Below, in pieces: positions 26,401 to 36,932 of a stretch of DNA of 64,000 bases (position 1 is the stretch's first letter; every line of letters begins with the position of its first letter). The stretch is taken from NCBI GenBank assembly GCA_014706295.1, contig JACSVZ010000002.1, positions 52,424,432-52,488,431 of the forward strand, in the 5' to 3' direction. Under the pieces are notes generated by a model. That model was not told where the DNA came from. It was given only the letters and a program-made list of their open reading frames with translations, and made no database searches. Both the position numbers and the translations under genes were made by a program. This DNA is from Lycocorax pyrrhopterus obiensis. Lineage: Eukaryota; Chordata; Aves; Passeriformes; Paradisaeidae.

Positions 26401-28377
26401 GGGAGTGAGGGACATCTCAACTTTCTGGTCTGGGCTAAAACATTTCCTTGTGTAAGGGAAGGTGCAGTCTCACAACTCTTCTGATGGAGAAGCTGAACCT
26501 GGTTCTCTCACATGACAGATTATCAGACTGTTGAATTATTGCTTTACAGCCTGGGAACATCACCCCCACTCCCACCATGTACTCTTTTCCCTCCAGCTAT
26601 GCTTAGTTGGAGTGAACCATGAGAGACAGGAATGTGACGGTAAATAGGTACAAGGTGGGGCTTGAGTGTGAGCAAGGTGTGAGTTGGTTGGTGACATCAG
26701 GCACTGGAGTGTGTCAGCTGAGGTGTATTTCATGGGTGAATGAGTTACCTCCTGTCAGCTGGGCTGGTGACTTATTACCTGCAAAATATGGGGTAAAATC
26801 CATGACCTTGTATCTCCTTGCTTTACCAAGGGGGACTTGCCCACTGCCAACACAGAACAGCTGAGAATAAACATCACCAAGCATCTTTCCCCTCACACTT
26901 TCAATGGGTTATCCTGAACTTTCTCACGGACTGATACTGATGTAAGATATTGAAATGGGACTTGCATGTAGCCTCATAAAAATTGACCTTTTGTACAGAG
27001 AAATTGCTCTTCTCCCATGGCAAGGAATTCTTTTTTTGAATGGGGTTTTTTTTTTAGTTCTTGCCGATATAATATATACCATCTATGGAACTGAACCTAC
27101 AGAATACACTCATGCTAAAGCCAGGGTAGTTATCTTTTTATTCCTCATAGTTTAAAAAGGAGTTTCGTGTAACTCAGCAGATTCCTTTACTCTGTACTTT
27201 AATTTCTAAGGCCACAGATTTCCCATCCTGCTCCCTGAGTTGCAGCAGTAAAGCTATTTGTGAGGCTGGGCCACGAACCATATTACAAATTGATTTTTTA
27301 AAAGGGCAGGGGAGGGGTAGAGTAGAAAACCACCCAGCAAGACCCACTATTTTTTTGCCTCCTAGAACTACAGAGGGAGTTGCGCACTCCTATACAAAGT
27401 GGATGTCCCATGGGCAGTAGAGCTGTTTCAATTCAGTGACTTTTTACAACCACCCCAGACTCACTTTGCATAGGGAACAAGAAACCAGGCATCCAAGGAG
27501 TGAGGCAACAAAGAATTAGGGAAGAGGTCACAAAATCTGAAATAAATGTCATTGTGGGAAAATGATCAAAGCATGCACCCAGGGAAGATAGATGTAGACT
27601 GCCTAAAACAGCTGTGCAATTCTTTAGGGACTGGAGTTTTCACTGGATCTATGTTGCAATTGTTCTCATGGTTCATGCTTTCTAAATCCATAGCTTGCTC
27701 TGACTTGTAGTGGTGTGAATTTGATGAACTGCTGCTTGGGTCATTCAGTATTTATTTCAGTAATTTAAACTTCGGGGTTTTTTCCCCCTCAATAAAATAA
27801 AACTGAGAAGAAACACTCCAGGCTCTTCTACAATATAAATTTAATCCCGTAGATCTAAAGATCAGAACTGAATAACAAACACAGAAAATATACTTGAAGA
27901 GATTAAAAGGATTAAATACATAGCTTTCTATAGAAATAATTTTTTTAAACCTTGTGGAATGTGATAGAAAACTGAGGTGCAGGAGTGTGTTTGTGACCAT
28001 CAAAGGAGTGTGGTTCAAAGGGTTTAAGTGTGTTCTGGAGGATTTTTTGAATGGGAAATTTGCAGGTCACCTTCCTCTCAGTGCAGCAGTCCCCTCTGCT
28101 TTCTCCTTGCCAGCTGTTGAAGGAGTGACTCTCTTCCCCAAATCTCTGAATGTGTTTGATTTGGGTCCCTGCTCCAATTTCCCAGCTGCTACTTGAAGAC
28201 CATTTTGAGGTTTGGAGTACCTTCTCTGCCTCCCTTTTTGAGCCCACAGAAGCCTCTGAGAAAACTGGCGGATTTGCCAAAGCATACAGGCTCAGAGGGA
28301 GTCCCCAAAACCATGGCTGCCCTTGCAGAAAGAGCAAGCTTGGCATCTCTGACCTGGCAGTCCTGAGAAGCAGAGTC
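20466..28377. other. Noncoding stretch, no gene seen
   Basis: No gene is supported across nearly 8 kb. A strong splice-donor match (AAG/GTAAGTAT) stands at 23138-23148 but lacks a convincing exon. Poly(A) runs of 9-12 bases occur at about 21958, 24620 and 25510. The rest is ordinary sequence. Confidence 0.65.
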
Positions 28378-28386
28378 ATTTGGTTA
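28378..28386. repeat. Direct repeat flanking LTR copy 2, left (ATTTGGTTA)
   Basis: Nine bases ATTTGGTTA end just before the LTR and recur exactly at 28751-28759 just after it. Nine bases is longer than the usual 4-6 bp retroviral duplication, so part of the match may be chance. Confidence 0.65.
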
Positions 28387-28750
28387 TGGATGCTGAAAAA
28401 GCTTCAGCAGAGAATTTCTTCAGCTCTCTGCAGCATTTTGTGAGAGCTCTCTTTCCCATGCAAGTAACTCAAAACAATGTTACAGTTTTGTAAACTTCTT
28501 GCAGCTGCAGGTTGTTTTGCAGGATTGTTATGGTTCTAACTAGAAAAACATTCAGAGATGGGTGTCTTAGAACTTGACCAATCCCCTCAAGGGGAGGATG
28601 GCCAAAAAACCAACTACCTTATGCCATTCAACACACTTTTGCGAACTAACATATAAAAGCCTTTGGAAAAATTATTAAATCGCTTCCATTTATCCCTGAG
28701 CCTGGACTCTTGTGTTGTTTCTCTACTCATCCGCAGTGAGAACAGCAACA
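28387..28750 (+). mobile_element. Solo LTR of an endogenous retrovirus, copy 2
   Basis: This is a 364-bp solo LTR of the same family and orientation as 5504-5869. It starts TGGATGCTG, two bases shorter at the 5' end than copy 1, and ends AACAGCAACA. It keeps CCAAT (28578-28582), the CCCCTCAAGGGG near-palindrome (28583-28594, one arm mutated relative to copy 1), TATAAAAG (28652-28659) and ATTAAA (28674-28679). Divergence from copy 1 is roughly 15% by eye, mostly substitutions and one- or two-base indels, with the blocks around TATA and AACTTGACCAAT best kept. No internal viral sequence adjoins it. Each copy having its own flanking repeat shows two separate insertions and not a segmental duplication. 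Confidence 0.85.
28578..28679 (+). promoter_or_regulatory. LTR promoter and poly(A) signal, copy 2
   Basis: CCAAT at 28578-28582, TATAAAAG at 28652-28659 and ATTAAA at 28674-28679 occupy the same relative places as in copy 1. All three motifs are intact in both copies despite divergence elsewhere. Confidence 0.65.
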
Positions 28751-28759
28751 ATTTGGTTA
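28751..28759. repeat. Direct repeat flanking LTR copy 2, right (ATTTGGTTA)
   Basis: Exact match to 28378-28386, directly after the LTR end. Confidence 0.65.
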
Positions 28760-31440
28760 GGTGGGGAATCAAGAGCATACCATGACCATCCTAAGCACTG
28801 TTTGTGTTTGGTATCATAAGAAAACTGGCCACCCAAATATCATAGTAATAAGTGTTGCACCATTTCTTGCATAAAAACCTGAGTTTGAGGTTCATGGGCC
28901 AGCATTCACTTTGGACCATTCATAACTTTGATGCATTTAGATATTTTCTGACTTAAAATAAAATCCATCTGCTCACACCTTCATGGTATCTATCCAAACC
29001 ATACTGAAATAACGTGTAAACTTTGTGTGAAGCCCATGGAGAGGGAGTGAGATCACCTGAAATTCAGCCCAGATTTGGTCAGGACCTGGCCCCAGTTTAC
29101 TACATTGGTTCAAAAACTCTAGAGACCTGGTTCTAATTGCATCTGAAGAACACTGTGTACTATTATCCATATGTAAATTGTCACATGAAGGGGCATTTTT
29201 TCTCCTACCTCCCTTCTTGAGCTCTGTGTCACCTTTTTTAGACCTCCTTTGGGTGCTATTGGTGAAAACAAGGAAAATGTTGTGCAGAAAAAAGCTAGAA
29301 GAAAAATTTTAGTGTTTGAGGGCGATCTTAAGGACTGAGTAGGAAACTCAGGTGGTAAACTGGGATAAACAAGATATGACATGTACTACCCAAGCCTCTG
29401 GAAATAAATGTCAGGAAGGTACATGTTCTCCTGGCTCTGCCAGCTCAGACCTTTTGTTTGGAAGTTATGTTGGTCTAAAGTGTTCCCTTCTGTCGTAGCT
29501 GATCCCAGCTGGTTCTTCCCATATTATCCTTCCTCACCTCACATGCACACATTTGTTTTCTCAGTTGCAAACCAGTTGCAACTCAGAGAGAGGCTGGAAT
29601 AAACTCCTTTAATTCGTTTGCAATATGGTTCATTTATGTGATTCCTGATCCCAGCCCATGCATGCTTAAGTTTAGAAACGTGACATTATGGAGCAAGACC
29701 AGGAACTCCCTTAGCTGGCACTAAATCCACAATACAAGGGCCGTGGACTGCTCTGAATTGCCAGCTGCCCATGAGCGGATTGTTTCATGTTTTGTCCCTA
29801 CTCTGCTTCTTCCTAAAGCCAGAAAACCTTGCACACGACCACCCATCTCCCAGAGATGTCTGGAGGATTAAAAAGCTAATACTGCTGCAGGCGAAGTTTC
29901 CTCAAACTGGTACTATGCTGATAAAATTGAACTGAGCACCTAAAGAGTTCCAAAATAATGCTCTGTATTTTAGAAGTGTGGCATGTTTGACGGTGATCGT
30001 ATTGAAATAAATAGATTTATGCTCACTTCCACAAGCCTCAACATGATTGAAAAACAACTACATTTGCTGGTCATTTGAGCTTTCAGAGATGGCATTTACT
30101 GCCATTGTTTTCCCCCTGTTTCATAAATTGCTAAAGGAATGAAAGAAAAGTAAAAAAAGTATCCTGCATGAGTTTTCAAACAGAGAAATATAAGCCTCCT
30201 TAAAATGGGTTAGCATACTGTATTTAAAATTTCAGAGAAATATAAAGATTTTGGCATGTCACGCGAAAGAGTGGAATTACTGTTAACATTTTTCATCCAA
30301 ATCTGAAAAGCAGGCTTTGTAATATGCTGTCGACTGATGCTCAAAATATCCACCTTCAAAAGTGAGCTTTCCCATCTCTAATGAGAATAGTGATCAGAAT
30401 CTCCCCGGCACTCTCCTTGTTCCCATGCTCCTGCTTCTTACTGCATCCAAACCAAATAAGATATTAATGAGGATTAAATACAAGTCAAGTTAAAAACTGA
30501 GTTGTTTCTTCTTCCAGCATGGTTGGATTAATTTGCAAGACCATTGTCTCTTTTTCATCTTTATTACACTGTTTATGAGCTGACAGAGCTGTGTTTGTAC
30601 ATTTGAGCAAAGACCAAAAATAGAAAACATAATCCTCAAGGTGCCTTAGAAATTTTAGATAGAAAACCATTCCTGTTTTCCATACAAACCTTGCTACAGG
30701 AGTCATGATCAAACGTCTGGAAGTATTTGCTTTTGACAATGAGATAAAAATATTTTTCTTTCACATAATGGAAGAGTTAATTAATTTTTTACTTAGCAGG
30801 AACAAAAATCTACCTAACTTACCAGTCAGCAGAACAAGACTTTTACAGTTGCAGATGAAGGGGCATATGTTGCGCACATCTTGCACTTCTGTCTGCTGCC
30901 TTTATCTTGGTGAAAGACATGTTTCAGACAAAAAATGTAGCCCAAAGTTTGGTCTTCTGATGTGGAGAGTGGGGAAAGAGTCCAGTGATGTCTTGTTGAG
31001 AGGTGTGAGAGTGAATAAATAATGGATTGGCCTTAAGTGTCTAATTTGTGTTTGTTTGTGTTATCACATTTGGAGCATTTCTGTAATAAATATAAACCTA
31101 TCCTAAAGTAGAGCAATTTTATGAAGTGTAAAAATGACAGTCAAGAAACTACTTCTAAGCAGTTCTGGAGTCATCTTAATTCAGGGCAATAATTTGCACC
31201 TTTGGGGTGCAAAAATTGGAGCCTGAAAGAAAAGAAAGTCTTTGTAAAATGTCACATCTTCGAAATGAGAAAGTATTTGCGAAGTGTTACCTCTTTGAAA
31301 TGGCTGTCCTTAGTCTTTACTCCACAACTCCTGGACAGCAGGCAGAGCACTGGAGCAGGAGATTAGCTAGAGTGATCAGCAGAGGAGGAGCAGCTCCGTA
31401 GGGTGGGCTGGGGTCCCACGATGCGACATGACTGTACCCT
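28760..31440. other. Noncoding stretch, no gene seen
   Basis: No gene is supported. The sequence is AT-leaning with scattered short frames. A GC-richer patch at 31330-31440 leads into the poly-G run. Confidence 0.65.
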
Positions 31441-31461
31441 GGGGGGGGGGGGGGGGGGGGG
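31441..31461. repeat. Poly(G) run, 21 bases
   Basis: Twenty-one consecutive G, followed at once by AATGAGAGAGAGAAAGGGAG, so the whole is a purine-only tract of about 45 bases. It could form G-quadruplex structures. Runs this long are error-prone in sequencing, so the true length is uncertain. Confidence 0.9.
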
Positions 31462-33549
31462 AATGAGAGAGAGAAAGGGAGAAAATACCATGCCTGGACA
31501 GATCATCATACCAATAACGTTTCTATAATTTTTTTTGCAACTAATATTTTACAGATTTTATCCAAAAAAACCACCTTATCTTTGTCATCTCTGTGGTTCT
31601 AAGAATAATTTGGTAATTTAATTCCTTAGAAATAACTTTTCTTTTTTGTCTGCTCGTTTCCCCAGACTTGCTTTATGAGGAAGACTTGTCAAAAATACTC
31701 CAAGAAGTGAAGCAATACAGGACAAAGGACTGAGTTTTTGGAATGTAGTGACGTATTTCTTCAGAAATCCTTGAAGCAGATGAGATGATAGACAGAAGTG
31801 TTTCACTGTAGCTTCGGAGAGAACTTTCAGAACTTGTCATTTCTGAGCAGCTGGAGCCTTGGCACAAGCTCCCATGTTGTGTTTTTTCCTTTAATTCTTC
31901 CATGGTTCTGCCCCAAATTATTTCTTTGTTAGCATTAAAATGAAAATAGGCAAATCTGCTACACACTTAGAAAAATACAAAGCCCTCTCCTTGCCCTATG
32001 CAAACCTCTATTCACGTGCATAAAACTAAACTAACTTGCTTTAACTAAGAATGTAGCCTTTAATCTGTTCTTTAACTACTAAATGTTATAAGCAAGAATT
32101 ATTGCCAACGTTTCAGATGGACTTCAGCATGAATGTACCATAAGTCTTTCCTCTCTTTTTTTTTTCCCTAGTCCAACCAGCAATCTCTATTCTTCCAAGT
32201 TTTAAATTCACCTTATCTTCACAGAAGTTAATTTTCCATCTGAGAGGCATGGTCCATATTCTCTTCCTAAAGATTTTCCTTGTCTTTTGGTCACCTCATC
32301 TAAGTAAAAATAGCACGAAATTGTGTAGTCATGCAACCTGCCTGAGGATAGATTAGTTTCAGGGGTTTCTTGCACATACTGTGTACTGCACTTGAGAGTC
32401 TTTTACGCTAAAGGGAGGTCTGATCTTTGTTTCAATATTTCACTCTTTATACTTGCATGTTCCCCACTGCTGGCTGAGGTTTCAGTAGAAAACTACAACT
32501 TTGAAGGCAGCAAGAAGCCTGCCTGAAAACAATCAGGACTGGGCAGCTGTTTCCCTAAGTCTGGATTATTTTGTGGGACGGAGTTTAGGCAACATACATT
32601 AGTACAGCTGGTGCACTGCAATTAAAGAGAAAAAGCATAAGACCATGCTCACCATTGCTCATTATTAATGTTCATGTCTGTGTCAGTGGTTTCTTGCACC
32701 TCTGCCTATTAGCTTTTGAAGTTGAACATGCTTAATGGGCTTATTTGAGGGAGGAAAGATGGCAATAAGATATTGGAGAAAGCAGATCCATGAACAAATA
32801 ATGATGATGGAAAACACAGTGAGTAGAAGGAAAATAATTCATAAGAGAAAGGGATTAGAGACCTTTCTTCACCTTTTTCATTTTTCCTCTTGAGAGTGGG
32901 GGAGTACATCCTTCAAAACTTTTGTGCACCATTTTTTTCCCATTTCAAGGACAAAATGGACCACTGCAGTAAATCAGTCTGATTTTCTTTGTAACATTAG
33001 CCACAAAACTTTCCCAAATTAAGCTTTGATCAAAACCATGTGTGGAGGAGAGGACAAAAAGGAGCCATGCCATGAAAAATCAGCTGTTCCTTCTAGGTGA
33101 AATGTGCATGTGGCACATCCTATTGCTTGAATTTGGTGCAATTCAGAGCCCTGGCAAGGCAGTTGCTACTCGATCAGGATGGTGGCCACATGCTGAGGCA
33201 GTGAGACAGGAGGTGGCAAGGTAAGGGATGGTTTTGCTTTATATAAGGATCTGCTGTTTCTCATGTGTCTTTTACCTTGAGCTTCCGCTGTCTGTATTTT
33301 TAAATCAGGACACTGGGTGAGATGGATCTTTCAGTAGAGGCAGTCTGACAGATCTTATGTTCCAGGATCTAGAGGAATTCTTCCACATACATTTCAGAAC
33401 TTTTTCATTGCTTTTCCCCCAAGAAAGAGGTGAATTTTACAAGTTTCATAAAAATAAGATTGACAGTTTTCTTGGTTTTATTCCATGTTTTCATTTTCTT
33501 TCAGTGAATTAATCTGTACAATGTCTTCTACTAAAAAAATGGTACTGAC

Positions 33550-33585
33550 ACTCAGAGACTTCATTCTACTCAGAGACTTGATTCT
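33550..33585. repeat. 18-bp tandem duplication
   Basis: Two adjacent copies of ACTCAGAGACTTCATTCT (33550-33567 and 33568-33585) differ at a single base. The near-identity points to a recent duplication or a short expandable repeat. Confidence 0.85.
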
Positions 33586-35685
33586 AAGTAACTGTATGAA
33601 ACCTGCTAGTTCCCAAAGCTTGTTAAAAACTCATTCAAATTAGATTTTACAAAGTTAGGAGCACACTGGCAACTCGCTTTCAAAGATGGGACTTTTCAGC
33701 ATTCGTAGAAAATCTTCCTGAACCTTTCTTTGTGCTTCCTTTGGTGTCCTGAAGAAGTAAAGTTGAGAAGACAGGTTTCACTGCTGGGAAAGCGCTGTGA
33801 ACTGTTGAATTTACAGGGTATTTTGAGATAGCAATGTGCAAATAAATTTTAAGTGAGGAGAAAAATACGGGCTATCACCGTAGATGAAGTATACATTTTT
33901 TGTTGCAGGAATAAACTGTATCTTTGCTTAGACCCTAGCAACTCTGTTGAGCCCTCTTATTTTATCTATCTGAAAAAAATCCAAAGCAATGCCATAAAAA
34001 TTTAGCAGTAAGTCATTCTGATATAATGAGCCACTCTGAATTTCAGGAGAATTTGTCCCACCAGGTGAAGGTCTCCTGTTGGCACTCAGCAGCCTGTCCA
34101 GTTCTGCATCTCCCATTTGAGTTTGAACAGTATTTCCCCTACCCTTGTTGCAGTTCTCTTAAAGTTCATTAAGTGCTAGCCTGGGAAGTACACAAAAATT
34201 GCAGTTGTGAACTTGAAGTATCACTTTGTAGAAATAAAATCCCCACAGAAGTTGCAGTTTCTGCAGCGACACTGACGGCACATGCAGGAGGAGAAAATGA
34301 AGTGTGGACGTGTGTGCAGTGCCAGCAGATCATGCAAATTAAATATTCAGTCCCTCTTATTTCACTTGTGTCAGTGATTTCCTCAGCCAGGCTTCAGTGG
34401 TTTTAGAAGTGCAAACCTGCTGCTTTCTTCATCACTGGCAGGGCCTCTGGGACCTGCTCTCAGCGTGCTCCAGGAGAGTCAGCAGCTGCTTAAATCAGAG
34501 AAGGCATGTGGCTGATTGAATCACCTGTCACATTGATTTATGGACCTCCAAGGTCATTTCTTCGTGGCTTGTAAGTGATTTTCTTTGGATGAAAAATATA
34601 AAAGAAGAAATTGTAGATGACCTCTTTATTAAGAGAAATGTAAAAATAATGAATAAAGACAGATTTTTTTTTTTTTACGTATAGTTCCAGTGGAGGAAAA
34701 AAACCCTTTTCCTGTAATGACATCCCTAGCTAAAAAAAAAAGGGAAAAGAAAGTCTTGGTCAGCATGGACAACAACTTTACAAGGTACTGATCTATCTAG
34801 TGGTTTTTATTTGGTGGCTGAATACATTGCCACTCCTCTTCAGACTGAATTTAGGTAGCTGCTCTGCAGGCTCCTACCAGAGGTTAAAAAAACCTGCTTA
34901 CAATGCACTGTAGGTGCCTGAGCTTCTTGTTCTAGTTTTGCTGTTGCCATTCATCCAGCTAGCATCCAGCTCTTCATTTCATGCTCACTTTCACAGCATA
35001 ACTTGTGGAGTAAAATGCTGTACAAGAAAGAGGAGAATATTGTACTGTAAGAATACAGCAGGCATACCTGAAGTACTACTGCAAGAGTTTTAATGCTCTC
35101 TAATGAGGAATTATGTCTTTGCCTGGAAGAATTTATCTTTTTAAGGTTTTTATTGAAAAAAAGAAAAGAAAAGCTAAATAAAACATATTTTCATTTATCA
35201 TCATTACACTAAAATGAGTATGTCTGAAGAACCAGAGAAAGTTGGTTGTTTTCTTTTTCCTGGCATGCTAGAAGTCATGTGAAAGAGCAAAACTTAGCCT
35301 ATTTGTTTTATTCTTTATAAAGACTTTTCCTCGTGCCTTTCATTCCTTTCACCTATCACTCCTGAGTAGGAATGTTGTTGATCGCATGGATAATACTGAG
35401 AGCAAAGCTCCGTGAAGACTCTCAAGTGCAGAGTTTCAGCCGTGGTCTCCAGGTATCACATGCATCAAATATCACTTCTATTTTCAAGAAAGCAAAGAGC
35501 TTTTAAAGGCTGAGACTCCTGGTCACTGACTGATGTGGAAATCAGGGAAATGCCAAGGTTCTTGCCCATCTGACATTCTCAAAATAACCAGAAATTCCCC
35601 ATAGGAGACTCAGAGCTAAAATAAGTTAAAACTCAAACTATGCAGAAAATATTTCAGAAATTCAAAGTGTAGTTTGCAGAACTAC

Positions 35686-35720
35686 ATAAAGTCCATTTAC
35701 TATATAAATAAAGTCCATTT
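35686..35720. repeat. 13-bp direct repeat, spaced
   Basis: ATAAAGTCCATTT occurs at 35686-35698 and again at 35708-35720, separated by nine AT-rich bases. Confidence 0.8.
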
Positions 35721-36917
35721 TTTCTGATTTTTCACCTTGTTAATGAATCAAAGTATTTTCTTGACACACACCAGGAATTTTATTCCAGACCTGTGCAATT
35801 TCTGCCTTAGCAGCTGAGCTGAGTTTCAGTTCTGGCAAAGGTACTAAGGGGATCCACAGGGAAGAACTGCAGAAATACAGAATTTACAGAACTGCTTACA
35901 GCTCTGCCACAAAACTCTGACAGCTTAAATTAAAAGTAAAGGATAGATTAACTGTATGGGTACACATCATTAATATAGATTTATTTCTTCATCATTTTGC
36001 AGTGATAAGCCAAACTGATGATAAAAAAAGAAAATGTACCCTTTCAAAACAGCTGATTGGGAAGCCTTAGCGATCGCTCTGGATGACAGCCCCTGGGAAC
36101 ACAAAGTCAGGCAAGGCGGATGAACTGGTTTTAATACATAATAATTTTTACTTTTAGAGACAACTCAAATCAATATTTCCCTTTTTTACTTTCCAGAAAT
36201 GTTCATCATAACTTTTCCATTATTCTGTGCCCTTTTGAAACTCTAGATTCCAGACAGGACAAGAAGCAGAAGTGCAGTAATGCTGTGGAAGAAATGGTTG
36301 TTCCAGCAATTCTGGCTTCTCAGGAAGGAAATAAGTAGTATTATATTTTCATATAAAAGAATAAACATACGCTTCCAGTTGCACTGACCTTTCAGATTAA
36401 GCAAACAAGACAAGAGCAAAAAGCACTGTCTTTGTGAGAGGGTGGATGGCGTTGACCCGATTGCTGCTGTCTGAGACACTGCTAAATAATTTATGCTTGT
36501 GCAAAGTGGATGTACAGCACTGCCAGATTGCAGGGGCACATTCACTTTCACTGCACAGGAGTTCAAGTGTCAGCATAAGGCACCAAACGGAGGACGGGAA
36601 AAAAAGTGAAAGGAGCAGAGAAAAAAGGACACACAGACTTTTTTTTTTTTTAATGGCAGTCAAATACTACCAAATAGTAGCTGTCTCCTGGCCTTCTGTG
36701 CACGAAGAGAGTCAGGGAAAACAACTTTGGGTTGCTTCCTACACTCCCTGTAGCAGTGATAAACTCATAACAGGAAATTGCCTTGGGAATTTCACAGCCC
36801 ATTTGCCACAAACCCAAGAGAGCTGCATAGTTTGAATAGACCCAGATATCCAAGCACTTATCTCAAGCAAGGTTGCACTTCAGACTTGAGTTACATTTTC
36901 AACTTGCTTGTTTTTAT

Positions 36918-36932
36918 CCGTGCCGTGCCGTG
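36918..36932. repeat. (CCGTG)3 mini-repeat
   Basis: Three exact CCGTG units, continued by CGTTGCAAGCG. This packs five CpGs into about 25 bases, unusual against the CpG-poor surroundings. Confidence 0.8.

Larger units (their letters stand above)
31462..36917. other. Noncoding stretch with small tandem duplications
   Basis: No gene is supported. T13 runs lie at 34664-34676 and 36639-36651. The AGCGATCGCT palindrome at 36069-36078 is notable only for two CpGs in a CpG-poor setting. Confidence 0.65.
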
